The notes: a model not told the origin generated them from the sequence alone. A DNA stretch of 64,000 nucleotides from Polynucleobacter meluiroseus (GCA_945879115.1 CAMDUR010000003.1:1-64000); one strand, 5' to 3'. Counted from the stretch's first letter, positions 46,250 to 56,218 are shown. A program made the numbers and translations.

Positions 46250-46414
46250 TTAAAAACTCGTTAATAAAATTATTAACATACTTATAGAAAGTATAAGTGA
46301 TATTGCATACCAATCACGAAAGCCTTTAAAAAAATAAGATAAGAATATTTCAGCCAACATCACAGAGCTCATGGCTCTAAAAACAAGTAAAAAATTTACC
46401 CAATCAATCGTCAT
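46250..46414 (-). CDS. 54-residue hydrophobic membrane protein
   Basis: Begins MTIDWVNFLLVFRAMSSVML and ends SMLIILLTSF: two hydrophobic helices (about 5-28 and 36-54) around FFKGFRDWY. A textbook SD AGGAG, 6-nt spacer, ATG at 46414. First of three small genes in a row on the minus strand. No family recognised. Confidence 0.65.
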   Translation of the reverse strand: MTIDWVNFLLVFRAMSSVMLAEIFLSYFFKGFRDWYAISLILSISMLIILLTSF

Positions 46415-46457
46415 CTCACTCTCCTAATAAAAAGATAGATTAATGACTGGGGAAATA

Positions 46458-46483
46458 TTTGTATGTCAGCCTGTGGCTGAAAA
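46458..46483. other. Hairpin between zapE and the small membrane genes
   Basis: TCAGCC-TGT-GGCTGA around 46466-46480 with AT-rich flanks but no T-run; may be a weak terminator or processing site behind zapE. Confidence 0.35.
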
Positions 46484-46508
46484 TTTGTGGGAAAGTTCTG
46501 ATTTTTAT

Positions 46509-47609
46509 TTAAGTTAAGCGAGCGTCAACGATGCGACGCGGTGCTTCAAGGTACTCTTTTGATTGCATCTCAACAATACGAGAAACTGTTCGATGAAATT
46601 CATTGGCCATCGGCCCTTCGGTGTAAAGCATCTCAGGAGCGACTTCCGCAGAAATGATCAGCTTGACTTTGTGATCATAGAAAACATCAATTAACCATGT
46701 AAAGCGACGAGCTTCACTCGCAAACTTTGGTGGCATATGTGGAACATCTGATAATAAGACTGTGTGAAAGATATGTGAGATTTCTAAATAGTCATTCTGG
46801 GATCTTGGGCCTGCGCACAGAGTATTAAAATCAAACCAAACTACACCACCAGCACGTCTGATCGACTTGATCTCTCGATCTTCAATATAAAGTGTTGAAT
46901 CATCTTGATCATGAGCTTCTTTAACTTTATTAAATATGTCATCCATGATGACATCTGTCTCATGCCCCAAAGGGGTGTAATAAGCTTGGACTTGCTCCAT
47001 CGCTTTTTGCCGATAGTCGATGCCCGCATCAACATTCATGATATCTAATTTATCTTGCAACAATGCAATCGCAGGTAATAATCGATCACGATGTAAACCA
47101 TCGGGGTATAAAAGATCAGGACGATAATTGGAGGTCATCAAGAACTGCACACGGTGTCTAAATAACGAGTCTAATAACTTGTATAAGATCATGGCATCAG
47201 CCACGTCACTGATATGAAACTCGTCAAAACAAATCAGACGGTATTTTTTAGCGATTTTTTTACCAAGTTCTTCTAATGGGTCGGCTGTACCATGCATATC
47301 ATGCAACTCACGGTGCACTTCACGCATGAACTCATGAAAATGTAATCGGGTCTTTTTTTCAAGGGGGGATGCCTCATAAAAGCAATCCATTAAAAATGAT
47401 TTGCCACGGCCAACACCACCCCACAAATAAATGCCGCGAGGAAGGTCTGGGAAAAGCACCATTTTGGATAATTTCCCATTACGTACTTCTTTATAAGATT
47501 GCCACTCATCTTGGCAAGTCTGTAAGCGAGCAATGGCAGCCTGTTGTGCAGGATCACTACCATAACCACGCTTAACCAACTGTTCTTTATAAAACTCTGT
47601 GACTTTCAT
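46509..47609 (-). CDS. zapE: Cell division protein ZapE (AFG1-like ATPase)
   Basis: A 366-residue AAA+ ATPase that acts on the Z-ring. Walker A GVGRGKSFLMDCFYE, Walker B RLICFDEFHISDVADAMIL, sensor FLMTSNYRPDLLYPDGLHRDRLLPAI, and C-terminal TEGPMANEFHRTVSRIVEMQSKEYL. Downstream of lpdA, separated by a hairpin. Confidence 0.94.
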   Translation of the reverse strand: MKVTEFYKEQLVKRGYGSDPAQQAAIARLQTCQDEWQSYKEVRNGKLSKMVLFPDLPRGIYLWGGVGRGKSFLMDCFYEASPLEKKTRLHFHEFMREVHRELHDMHGTADPLEELGKKIAKKYRLICFDEFHISDVADAMILYKLLDSLFRHRVQFLMTSNYRPDLLYPDGLHRDRLLPAIALLQDKLDIMNVDAGIDYRQKAMEQVQAYYTPLGHETDVIMDDIFNKVKEAHDQDDSTLYIEDREIKSIRRAGGVVWFDFNTLCAGPRSQNDYLEISHIFHTVLLSDVPHMPPKFASEARRFTWLIDVFYDHKVKLIISAEVAPEMLYTEGPMANEFHRTVSRIVEMQSKEYLEAPRRIVDARLT

Positions 47610-47627
47610 GAGCCCATTTAATTAAAT

Positions 47628-47672
47628 GATTTGGGGATCTCAAAACACTTACTGTTTGTTGATCCCCAATTT
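47628..47672 (-). terminator. Hairpin between lpdA and zapE
   Basis: Nine-bp arms TTGGGGATC (47631-47639) / GATCCCCAA (47661-47669) with a 21-nt loop. The T-run on the minus strand is poor, so attenuation rather than full termination is possible. Confidence 0.55.
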
Positions 47673-47689
47673 TTGACTTAAAAACAAAC

Positions 47690-49126
47690 TTACATATTCA
47701 ATGCACGTTTATCTGTAGCCAAAGCAGCCTCTCTCATCACTTCAGATAAGCTTGGATGCGGATGGCAAACGCGGCCGATATCTTCAGCTGCGGCTTTGAA
47801 TTCCATAGCAACTGCAGCTTCAGCAATCAAATCAGAGGCAGCAGCACCAACAATGTGTACACCTAGAATCTCATCAGTCTGAGCATCAGCCAATACCTTT
47901 ACGAAACCATCTGCTTGACCCATGCCCAATGCACGACCATTAGCCCCAAATGGGAACTGACCTGGTTTGTAGGCACGACCCTCGGCTTTAAGCTGTTGTT
48001 CTGTTTTACCAACCCAAGCAATCTCTGGAGATGTATAAATGACCCAAGGAATACAGTTGTAATCAATGTGAGGCTTCTGACCTGCAATCACCTCAGCAAC
48101 CAATACACCCTCGTCTTCTGCTTTATGAGCTAGCATTGGGCCACGAACCACATCACCCACTGCATAAACGCCAGGTGCAGCTGTTTCACAAGTGTGATCA
48201 TCAACCGGAATGAAGCCACGCTCATCAGTTTTCAAACCAATTGCCTCAAGGTTCAAACGATCTGTATTAGGCACACGACCAACAGACACAATCAAACGAT
48301 CACAATCTAAAGTTTTGGCTGCGCCAGTGCTGTCAGTGTAAGCAACTGAAACACCCTTCTTAGAAGTCTTGACATCACCAATCTTGACACCAAGGTTAAT
48401 ATTTAATCCTTGCTTGATAAATAACTTATACGCTTCTTTAGCAGTGCCTTCATCAACTAAACCGAGGAAAGTCGGCAGTGCTTCGAGTACAGTCACCTCA
48501 GAACCAAGACGACGCCATACGGAACCCAACTCTAGTCCAATCACGCCCGCACCAATGACACCTAATTTTTTGGGCGTTGCACCAAACTTCAATGCACCTT
48601 CGTTGTCACAAATTAATTCGTTATCTACAGGCATGCTCGGCAAATGACGTGCTTTAGAACCTGTAGCGATGATGACATTCTTAGCTGTAACAGTACCCGC
48701 ATCTTTGCCATCAATCTTAACTTGATAACCATCAGCGCCTTTACCGGCAAATGATGCATGGCCTTTTAATAATGTAATTTTGTTTTTGCGAAACAAGAAA
48801 CCAATACCGCCAGTCATCTTCGTCACGATGTCATCTTTACGAGCAATCATTTTTTTCACATCAATGGTTGCGTCCTTCACAGTAATGCCGTGATCTGATA
48901 CGTGATGTGAAATATTTTCAAACTCTTCAGAGGTCGCTAATAAAGCTTTTGATGGGATACAACCCACGTTCAAACAAGTGCCGCCTAAACGTGGCTCACC
49001 TTTAGGATCATCATAGGCGGCGCTCTCAGCACAGGCCACTTTAAAACCTAATTGAGCAGCACGAATCGCAGCAATATAGCCGCCAGGACCACCACCAATA
49101 ACTACTACGTCAAAATTTTGACTCAT
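47690..49126 (-). CDS. lpdA: Dihydrolipoamide dehydrogenase (E3)
   Basis: A 478-residue flavoprotein disulfide reductase: FAD loop [20 protein letters not shown], redox pair [16 protein letters not shown] loop [20 protein letters not shown], and the C-terminal HAHPTLSE-type HPHPSLSE catalytic His. It reoxidises lipoamide of the 2-oxoglutarate dehydrogenase complex; it is third in the sucA-sucB-lpdA operon. Confidence 0.97.
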   Translation of the reverse strand: MSQNFDVVVIGGGPGGYIAAIRAAQLGFKVACAESAAYDDPKGEPRLGGTCLNVGCIPSKALLATSEEFENISHHVSDHGITVKDATIDVKKMIARKDDIVTKMTGGIGFLFRKNKITLLKGHASFAGKGADGYQVKIDGKDAGTVTAKNVIIATGSKARHLPSMPVDNELICDNEGALKFGATPKKLGVIGAGVIGLELGSVWRRLGSEVTVLEALPTFLGLVDEGTAKEAYKLFIKQGLNINLGVKIGDVKTSKKGVSVAYTDSTGAAKTLDCDRLIVSVGRVPNTDRLNLEAIGLKTDERGFIPVDDHTCETAAPGVYAVGDVVRGPMLAHKAEDEGVLVAEVIAGQKPHIDYNCIPWVIYTSPEIAWVGKTEQQLKAEGRAYKPGQFPFGANGRALGMGQADGFVKVLADAQTDEILGVHIVGAAASDLIAEAAVAMEFKAAAEDIGRVCHPHPSLSEVMREAALATDKRALNM

Positions 49127-49154
49127 GTTTTTTCCTTTAGCTCTATCTTAGGGC

Positions 49155-50351
49155 TTAGATATCTAATAAAAGACGGGCTGGATCTTCCAGCGCTTCTTTC
49201 ATAGCAACCAAACCTAACACTGCTTCACGACCATCAATGATGCGGTGATCGTAAGACAAAGCTAAATAATTGATTGGACGCACTACGACTTGACCGTTTT
49301 CAACAACAGCACGATCTTTCGTGGCATGGATGCCCAAAATAGCAGACTGTGGTGGGTTAATAATTGGTGTCGACAACATAGAGCCGAAAATGCCACCGTT
49401 AGAGATTGAGAAAGTGCCACCTGACAGATCATCCAAGGTCAACTTACCATCACGCGCCTTATTACCGAATTCTGCAATCTTCTTCTCAATATCAGCCAAG
49501 CTCATTTGATCAACATCACGAAGGATCGGCACGACTAAACCACGTGGTGATCCAACAGCAATACCAATATCAAAGTAACCGTGATAAACAATATCGTTAC
49601 CATCAACTGATGCATTCAAGACTGGGTATTTCTTTAAAGCATGAACGGCTGCTTTAACAAAGAAAGACATGAAACCTAACTTAACGCCATGCTCTTTTTC
49701 AAACTGATCTTTATATCTACTACGCATACCCATGACTGGGGCCATATTGACTTCATTGAATGTTGTCAAAATAGCGTTAGTTTGTTGAGACTGTAATAAA
49801 CGCTCGGCAATACGTGCACGCAAACGACTCATTGGTACACGCTCTTCTGGACGTCCACCTGAGTTAATTTGAGGAGTTGCTGGTGCTGCTGCTTTAGCAA
49901 CTGGCGCTGTGCCTGACAAGGTTGCCAATACATCACCTTTTGTAACACGACCATCTTTACCTGAACCACCCACTTGAGCGCTAGATAAATTATTTTCAGC
50001 CATTAACTTAGCGGCTGAAGGCATCGCCTTACCACTTGTTGCAGCTGGCGCTGCTGCTGCTTTAGCTGCTACTGGTGCTGCTGGAGCCGCTGCCGAAGCT
50101 GATGCTTTAGCTGAGCTATCAATCTTAGCAATCACTTGATCAGAAACAACCATGCCGCCATCGGCAACTAAAATTTCAGCTAAAACACCCGCCGAAGGTG
50201 CCGGAACCTCAAGGACAACCTTGTCTGTTTCAATTTCGATCAAGATCTCATCTTGGGCAACTGCTTCGCCCGCTTTTTTCTTCCAAGTCAACATCGTTGC
50301 CTCAGCAACTGATTCAGATAGTTGTGGAACTTTAACGTCTACGATAGCCAT
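49155..50351 (-). CDS. sucB: 2-oxoglutarate dehydrogenase E2, dihydrolipoyl succinyltransferase
   Basis: A 398-residue E2: one N-terminal lipoyl domain ([11 protein letters not shown], lipoyl Lys), an Ala/Pro-rich hinge, E3-binding domain ([13 protein letters not shown]...[10 protein letters not shown]) and a catalytic domain with [17 protein letters not shown]. Transfers succinyl to CoA in the TCA cycle. Confidence 0.97.
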   Translation of the reverse strand: MAIVDVKVPQLSESVAEATMLTWKKKAGEAVAQDEILIEIETDKVVLEVPAPSAGVLAEILVADGGMVVSDQVIAKIDSSAKASASAAAPAAPVAAKAAAAPAATSGKAMPSAAKLMAENNLSSAQVGGSGKDGRVTKGDVLATLSGTAPVAKAAAPATPQINSGGRPEERVPMSRLRARIAERLLQSQQTNAILTTFNEVNMAPVMGMRSRYKDQFEKEHGVKLGFMSFFVKAAVHALKKYPVLNASVDGNDIVYHGYFDIGIAVGSPRGLVVPILRDVDQMSLADIEKKIAEFGNKARDGKLTLDDLSGGTFSISNGGIFGSMLSTPIINPPQSAILGIHATKDRAVVENGQVVVRPINYLALSYDHRIIDGREAVLGLVAMKEALEDPARLLLDI

Positions 50352-50417
50352 ATTCTTTCCTTTTATTTCTTTTAAGTATTGGTTAGTTTTATCTATTATT
50401 TATTTGATGTTGGACTG

Positions 50418-53273
50418 TTATTTAGCCAGCACAAAACCTTTGAGCTTAGTAAATGCGCCATCCACCAATGCTTTTTGTTGCTCTTGATGTAAGTGCGCAT
50501 AACCACAGGCCGGTGATGCTGAAGCTGGGCGACCTGAGTAACCTAATTTCTGACCATCAGTCATGTTCTCGTGAATATTGTGTTGAATGAAGAACCAAGC
50601 ACCCTGATTTTGTGGCTCATCTTGACACCAAACAATTTCAGTGGCATTCGGATATTTATTCATTTCAGCTGCGAAAGCTTTGTGCGGGAAAGGATATAAC
50701 TGCTCCACACGAATCAAAGCAACATCATCTTGTTTTTTTGCTTCACGTGCTTTAACCAAGTCGTAGTAAACCTTGCCTGAACATGCCACGACACGTGTCA
50801 CTTTTTTAGCTTCAATTTTGCTATCAAGCTCGCCAATCACTGTTTTGAATTCACCTTTTGTGAAATCAGAAACCGGTGATGTCGCATCCTTATTTCTCAA
50901 CAATGACTTCGGTGTCATGATGATCAAAGGCTTACGGAATTGACGAATCATTTGACGACGCAATAAATGGAAGATCTGAGATGCGGTTGTCGGTTGAACA
51001 ACTTGCATATTCATATCAGCACATAACTGCATAAAGCGTTCAGGACGAGCAGATGAGTGCTCAGGGCCTTGGCCTTCGTAACCATGAGGCAACATCAGCA
51101 CCAGGCCATTGACGCGGCCCCACTTCACCTCGCCTGAAGCAATAAACTGATCAATAACAACTTGAGCACCGTTAACAAAGTCTCCGAACTGGGCTTCCCA
51201 AATTGTTAACGTATTAGGTTCAGCTGAAGCGTAACCATACTCAAAACCCAATACAGCCTCTTCTGACAAGATGGAGTCAATCACCGTGAACTGTGCTTGA
51301 TTATCAGTCACATTCTGTAAGGGAATGTAAGTGCCGATATCCCACTTTTCACGATTTTGATCATGAATCACAGCATGGCGGTGTGTGAAAGTACCACGGC
51401 CTGAATCTTCACCTGATAAACGAATAGGGTAACCACTCGCGACCAATGAAGCAAAAGCCATGTGCTCGCCCATACCCCAGTCCACGTTCACTTCGCCACG
51501 CCCCATTGCTGCGCGGTTATTTAAAACGTTATCAACTAAGTTATGTGGTTTGAATCCTTCAGGCACTTTAGTAATACGCTCTGCAATACGCTTCCACTCA
51601 GCAAGAGGAATAGCTGTATCAGCAGAATCTGTCCATTTTTTATTTAAGAATGGTGACCAATCAACCGCATACTTGCCCTTGAAGTTGGAAATCACTGGAT
51701 CAACTGTGTGCTTACCCTCATCCATTGCTGTGCGATAAGCTTTTGACATCTCATCACCACCACCGGCTTGCAATACGCCTTGAGCTTCTAGCTTATCGGC
51801 GTATAACTTGCGAGTACCTGGATGTTGGGCAATCTTTTTGTACATTAAAGGTTGCGTCAACGCAGGTGTATCTTGCTCGTTATGACCTAATTTACGGAAG
51901 CAGATAATATCGATCGCTACATCTTTTTTGAAGGTATTGCGATATTCAACGGCTAACTGGGTAGCAAAAACAACCGCTTCCGGATCATCACCATTGACGT
52001 GCAGAACAGGCGCTTCAATTGTTTTTAAGATATCTGTACAGTAAAGAGTTGAGCGGTAGTCACGTGGATCTGATGTCGTAAAGCCAATTTGGTTATTGAT
52101 CACAATGTGGATCGTGCCACCTGTGTAATAACCACGAACTTCAGCCATCGCTAGAGTTTCTTGAACAACACCTTGACCAGCAATAGCAGCATCACCGTGA
52201 ACTAAGATGGGCATCACTTGGTTACCAACCACATCACCTCGACGATCCATACGTGCACGAACTGACCCCTCAACCACTGGGTTAACGATTTCTAAATGCG
52301 ATGGATTAAAGGCCAAGGACAAATGAACTGGACCGCCCGGCGTTGTGATGTCGCTTGAAAAACCCTGGTGATACTTCACATCACCAGCAGGCAATTCTTC
52401 TGGAGCTGTGTGATCAAATTCAGCAAATAGATCTTTAGGCATCTTACCTAAAATATTCACTAAAACGTTGAGGCGACCTCGGTGAGCCATACCAATCACA
52501 ATTTCTTGCACACCAGCAGTACCCGCCACACGAATAATCTCATCCATTGATGCGATGAAGCTTTCACCACCCTCTAGTGAAAAACGTTTTTGGCCAACAT
52601 ACTTGGTATGCAGATAACGCTCTAAGCCCTCGGCTGCTGTTAAGCGCTCTAGTACTTGTTTTTTCTTTTCAGCAGTAAATGCTGGAGTAGATCTAGCAGC
52701 TTCAAGTTTCTCTTGCCACCAACGCTTGATCTTTTGGTCAGCGATATACATAAACTCAGCGCCAATCGTACCTGAGTAGGTTTGACGCAAGTTCTGCAAC
52801 AACTCACGCAAAGGCATACTGTCTTTGCCGAAGAATGTGTTGCTTGTATTGAATATGATGTCCATATCAGCATTGCCCAAGCCATAGAAGGCTGGGTCAA
52901 GTTCAGGAATATCTGGGCGCTCTGTGCGCTTGAGTGGGTCTAAGTCAGCCCAACGATTACCAACGTTTCGGTGAGCAGCAATTAACTGCTGAACAGCGAC
53001 TCGCTTACGACCTAATTCGGAATCAGCTGAATCATTAACGACTCTAATGGGGCCTTTTTTAGCACGCTCAGCAAATGCGTTAACTACTGGGGCATGAGGC
53101 ACATCATGTTTGGTGGATCCATCAACAGCAGGAACGAGCTGAACATTATCAAAATATTCACGCCAATAATCTGAAACAGAACTTGGATTCTTTAAATAAG
53201 CTTCGTAGAGATCTTCTACGTAAGGGGCGTTTCCGCCAAAGAGGTAAGAGCTACCCCTGTAGGACTGCATCAT
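50418..53273 (-). CDS. sucA: 2-oxoglutarate dehydrogenase E1
   Basis: A 951-residue ThDP decarboxylase. N-terminal SSYLFGGNAPYVEDLYEAYL, then IGMAHRGRLNVLVNILGK, the ThDP-binding GDAAIAGQGVVQETLAM and VINNQIGFTTS, and C-terminal VWCQDEPQNQGAWFF. The ATG at 53273 (first of two) is chosen since AAAGG lies 8 bases upstream and it matches the family; an in-frame GTG at 53282 overlaps that SD. First gene of the operon, with a structured leader. Confidence 0.96.
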   Translation of the reverse strand: MMQSYRGSSYLFGGNAPYVEDLYEAYLKNPSSVSDYWREYFDNVQLVPAVDGSTKHDVPHAPVVNAFAERAKKGPIRVVNDSADSELGRKRVAVQQLIAAHRNVGNRWADLDPLKRTERPDIPELDPAFYGLGNADMDIIFNTSNTFFGKDSMPLRELLQNLRQTYSGTIGAEFMYIADQKIKRWWQEKLEAARSTPAFTAEKKKQVLERLTAAEGLERYLHTKYVGQKRFSLEGGESFIASMDEIIRVAGTAGVQEIVIGMAHRGRLNVLVNILGKMPKDLFAEFDHTAPEELPAGDVKYHQGFSSDITTPGGPVHLSLAFNPSHLEIVNPVVEGSVRARMDRRGDVVGNQVMPILVHGDAAIAGQGVVQETLAMAEVRGYYTGGTIHIVINNQIGFTTSDPRDYRSTLYCTDILKTIEAPVLHVNGDDPEAVVFATQLAVEYRNTFKKDVAIDIICFRKLGHNEQDTPALTQPLMYKKIAQHPGTRKLYADKLEAQGVLQAGGGDEMSKAYRTAMDEGKHTVDPVISNFKGKYAVDWSPFLNKKWTDSADTAIPLAEWKRIAERITKVPEGFKPHNLVDNVLNNRAAMGRGEVNVDWGMGEHMAFASLVASGYPIRLSGEDSGRGTFTHRHAVIHDQNREKWDIGTYIPLQNVTDNQAQFTVIDSILSEEAVLGFEYGYASAEPNTLTIWEAQFGDFVNGAQVVIDQFIASGEVKWGRVNGLVLMLPHGYEGQGPEHSSARPERFMQLCADMNMQVVQPTTASQIFHLLRRQMIRQFRKPLIIMTPKSLLRNKDATSPVSDFTKGEFKTVIGELDSKIEAKKVTRVVACSGKVYYDLVKAREAKKQDDVALIRVEQLYPFPHKAFAAEMNKYPNATEIVWCQDEPQNQGAWFFIQHNIHENMTDGQKLGYSGRPASASPACGYAHLHQEQQKALVDGAFTKLKGFVLAK

Positions 53274-53400
53274 ATTGCTCACCTTTCATCGGGTATCCCG
53301 ATTTTGTAGTGGGTTAAACCTTCCGCGACACGGCTTGACCGATTGGCGGATTGCGGACGAGTTGTAAATACTACGAAGAAATCTCCGTAGTCATAAGCTT
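53274..53400 (-). ncRNA. Structured 5' leader of sucA (candidate sucA RNA motif)
   Basis: Read toward sucA: hairpin CTACGGAG-ATTT-CTTCGTAG (53390-53371), then nested stem TCCGC...GCGGA enclosing CGG/CCG (about 53351-53321), then ATCGGG-ATA-CCCGAT (53302-53288) whose 3' arm abuts the SD GAAAGG. A cis-acting sucA RNA motif is known from Burkholderiales upstream of this gene; match to its consensus is inferred, not computed. Confidence 0.6.
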
Positions 53401-53516
53401 AACACGCCTAAACCCTAATTTGTCTTACATTTTGGCTAAAAAATAATACAAACCATAGATTTAAGACTAGAAGTTAAGTTTTTTCGTAGCTGAGCTGGAG
53501 AGTGGTTTACCCCCTT

Positions 53517-53536
53517 TTGTAGGAAATTTCCTACAA
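53517..53536. promoter_or_regulatory. Perfect 20-bp palindrome upstream of the HTH regulator
   Basis: TTGTAGGAAA/TTTCCTACAA with no spacer, 80 bases before the ATG at 53616, within the 342-bp gap to sucA. Symmetry and place suggest an operator for a dimeric regulator. The rest of that gap holds the sucA leader and AT-rich spacer with no gene. Confidence 0.6.
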
Positions 53537-53615
53537 GAAAATCTGAAATGTCTGATATTCAAGAGACAAAATCCTATTTACGATTTCATTTCCTTAGATA
53601 ACTTAACAGGAAATA

Positions 53616-54305
53616 ATGATGAAAATCAAAAATGTAGAAAATCCTAAGGATTTCTTGAGTACACGCCAAAGCGCGCGTCATCTTCAAGTATCACTGGGTA
53701 CCGTCCAAAAGATGGTTGAAACTGGCGAATTATTAGCTTGGAAAACCCAAGGTGGTCATCGCCGGATCCTCATGTCCTCACTTGAGCAACTCCTTAAAAG
53801 GAGACGTTTAGGTATTCGTGAGCGTTGCGGCACGCAGTTTTTACTGCTTGCGGTATTTAGGCGGCAGGAAAGCTTTGAGGATTTTAAGAACATCACCACT
53901 CCTTGGAAATCAGAAGCTGACCTTCATCTCTGCGCTGATACTCTTGATGCATTGATGCAATCAGTATCTTTAGCTCCAGATGTAATTTTTCTAGACTCCG
54001 CTATTTCACCTGTGGAACAGGTTCATCTACTCCATTACTTGAGTAAAAATACTCACACCAAACATATTCCAGTTTTGGTTGAGTCTAATTTCTTGAAATT
54101 ACATCCTCAGGTACTTAAAGTATCTACGGATGGTTCAGCAGATAATAAGACTCGAGTTATGAGAAAACCATCTCATAACCCAATGATTAGGTCTTATCAG
54201 AAAGAGGCTTTGTTATTGGAGAATGGAGAGGTTAATACTAGATTCTCAGAGAAATTAGAGAGTCTGATTTTAGATTGTATGGCCAAGAAATGCGAAAGGA
54301 CCTGA
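53616..54305 (+). CDS. Excisionase/MerR-type HTH protein with degenerate receiver-like domain
   Basis: A 229-residue regulator. The N-terminal HTH_17-type domain (13-66: FLSTRQSARHLQVSLGTVQKMVETGELLAWKTQGGHRR) is followed by a receiver-like fold: strand FLLLAV (75-80), possible phospho-Asp127 in VIFLDSAI, VLVES (153-157) and Lys184-Pro185 in MRKPSHN. The acidic pair after the first strand is missing (FRRQES), so phosphorylation is doubtful. Domain order is opposite to classical regulators. SD AGGA before tandem ATGs (53616, 53619). Confidence 0.75.
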   Translation: MMKIKNVENPKDFLSTRQSARHLQVSLGTVQKMVETGELLAWKTQGGHRRILMSSLEQLLKRRRLGIRERCGTQFLLLAVFRRQESFEDFKNITTPWKSEADLHLCADTLDALMQSVSLAPDVIFLDSAISPVEQVHLLHYLSKNTHTKHIPVLVESNFLKLHPQVLKVSTDGSADNKTRVMRKPSHNPMIRSYQKEALLLENGEVNTRFSEKLESLILDCMAKKCERT

Positions 54306-54348
54306 TCAACAGGCCCTCACATCAAACTAGTTAGTCAATTAACTATTC

Positions 54349-54633
54349 TTAAATAGTAAATCGACTACGGTCTTGACCTTCTATCCATTTAGGAGCTTTA
54401 CCGCGTCCAGTCCAAGTTTCACCAGTGGCTGGATTGCGGTATTTTGCAGCTACCTTACCACCAGGAGATCCGGCCATCCCTTTACGAGCAAAAATGTCAG
54501 CTGCAGTTAATTTATATTGCTCAATAATTGCCTTCGCCTTTGCAACGCCTTCAGCTTTTTCACGAGCTTTTACTTCTATAATTTGCTTTTCTAAAGCTTC
54601 TTTTTGAGCCATCAGCTCTTGATATGTAGCCAT
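54349..54633 (-). CDS. H-NS-like nucleoid protein
   Basis: A 94-residue H-NS-family protein: N-terminal coiled coil (ALEKQIIEVKAREKAEGVAKAK), linker and C-terminal AT-hook-like core KYRNPATGETWTGRGKAPKWI. Silences AT-rich DNA. Shorter than enteric H-NS, as usual in betaproteobacteria. Preceded by a very AT-rich 217-bp region (54634-54850) without a gene, which could be a target for its own product. Confidence 0.93.
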   Translation of the reverse strand: MATYQELMAQKEALEKQIIEVKAREKAEGVAKAKAIIEQYKLTAADIFARKGMAGSPGGKVAAKYRNPATGETWTGRGKAPKWIEGQDRSRFTI

Positions 54634-54850
54634 TTATTCTCCATTTTATTACTGTGATTATCTATTATGCTTCTATTAATTAAGATCATTAAATATCTAC
54701 GATTTTAATTATATACACATAATATAGATTAACTAATAATTAAGTGAATAAATTTTATTAAATCTTATATTGCCTATAGCATTTTTTATATTTAGTTAAG
54801 TTGAATAAATACGACTTTAAAATTAATTATTATTTATATAAATAATGAGA

Positions 54851-55225
54851 TTAACTTCCTGGGCTAGCAGGCACAACTTTCCATGATTCTTGGCAAGTTT
54901 GCACATAGGGATAATAAGTTTGACTGGACTGGCAGTAGTACCAAACTGGGGGTAAGTTTTGCGCTAAAAAAGGCTGCGGAGGTGGTGGCGTCATGATGAT
55001 TGGCGCTCTTTGTAAATAAACCGGCTCAGAATAAACAACTCTAGGCTGAGTTATTGAATAAACAACCAAGCCACCTACAACAGCTGGGAATACCCAATGA
55101 CCGGAGCTGCGATGAGAATGATGGCCATGATAACCATGATGGTTCCTTCCACCAGCTATGACATTGCCAGACACGAATACCCCGATCAAAACAAAGCTAC
55201 TCAGAATTTTCTTGAAACTGAACAT
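54851..55225 (-). CDS. Exported His/Pro-rich hypothetical protein
   Basis: A 124-residue protein with signal peptide (cleavage near VIAGG, about 25), a His/Ser-rich stretch NHHGYHGHHSHRSSGH, one hydrophobic segment (FPAVVGGLVVYSI), a Pro run, and a C-terminal motif VWYYCQSSQTYYPYVQTCQESWKVVPASP. That last motif, with two Cys and aromatic residues, recurs in proteobacterial envelope proteins. The His run may bind metal. Function unknown. Confidence 0.75.
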   Translation of the reverse strand: MFSFKKILSSFVLIGVFVSGNVIAGGRNHHGYHGHHSHRSSGHWVFPAVVGGLVVYSITQPRVVYSEPVYLQRAPIIMTPPPPQPFLAQNLPPVWYYCQSSQTYYPYVQTCQESWKVVPASPGS

Positions 55226-55330
55226 ATCAACTCCTTCTTAGTTAACCCTATAACGACTGGATCTTCTGTTTGGTTGACTTTGAAATCAAAGATATTCACC
55301 TAAGAGCTAGTAGATATCAATAATGAATCA

Positions 55331-56218
55331 TTAATCTATTAGGGAGACATCAACTTTACCGGTTGAGATAATTTTCTGAATCGCTGTCATTACCTCTTTT
55401 TCTTTACCTCGAAACCCATGTTCAGTAAAAGCATTGCAAGCAGGCCCACTAAAGCCGCTGCCGCCTGTGACAGTAATCAGAGGGCGTTTGTATTTTTGTG
55501 AAATGGACTTTGCCGCTGAATAAGTGGTGAGGTAACACGGGTCATTTTGATGATGTATGAAAATGTGGTTAGTGTTGGGTTTAGCGTAATCAAAGTTGTC
55601 TAATTCTCGATAAGAGTTCCTGGCATTGGGTTCTGTGATGGAAGCTGTATGTATGGCTCCAGCATAAATACTGGGCTCATGAGTGAGTGCGAAGCTTGAT
55701 GAGACTGTGCCCATAGATGTTCCAATCGCCCATACATGTTGAATGCTAGGATATTGTTTTTTAACTTCCTGGATTAACTTCAGCACATCTTGATGACGTT
55801 TAGAAGAGGCTTGATAGGTGCTTGAGCAATAGTCACCGCTGTCAGAGTGACAATCAACGACCAAAGTGGCAATCGTATCAGTGGCTAAATGACGACGTGA
55901 GCGAATTAAAAAATTTCCTGAGAGCTTGGAAGATGTCATGCTCTGCCCTTCAACTACCGGTCTTACAACCGACGGATAACCCGGAAATAAAACGGCAAGT
56001 TGTGTAGGTGCTGCACCAGTAGTAGTCAGCGATAGGACTCCTTGCTGTCGAATGCCCGGGGATAGTTCAACTGAGATGAGTTGCTCTTTAAGACCTATGG
56101 CGTGATCAGGGACGGGTGTGGGTTGAGCAAACGACGTATTTAAATGAGCAATGCTCAAAGTGATACATATAGAAAATATTAGAGTTAGATTCTTATAGAA
56201 TGCTAAAAAAGGTTTCAT
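55331..56218 (-). CDS. Exported alpha/beta hydrolase-like protein
   Basis: About 295 residues with a signal peptide (ending NTSFA). The nucleophile region VWAIGTSMGTVSSSFAL fits GxSxG; FIHHQNDPCYLT and TEHGFRGKE may carry the acid and His. No close family recognised. The ATG at 56218 (MKPFLAFYKN) has GGAG 9 bases upstream; an in-frame start at 56263 lacks one. Periplasmic esterase or peptidase is possible. Confidence 0.7.
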   Translation of the reverse strand: MKPFLAFYKNLTLIFSICITLSIAHLNTSFAQPTPVPDHAIGLKEQLISVELSPGIRQQGVLSLTTTGAAPTQLAVLFPGYPSVVRPVVEGQSMTSSKLSGNFLIRSRRHLATDTIATLVVDCHSDSGDYCSSTYQASSKRHQDVLKLIQEVKKQYPSIQHVWAIGTSMGTVSSSFALTHEPSIYAGAIHTASITEPNARNSYRELDNFDYAKPNTNHIFIHHQNDPCYLTTYSAAKSISQKYKRPLITVTGGSGFSGPACNAFTEHGFRGKEKEVMTAIQKIISTGKVDVSLID

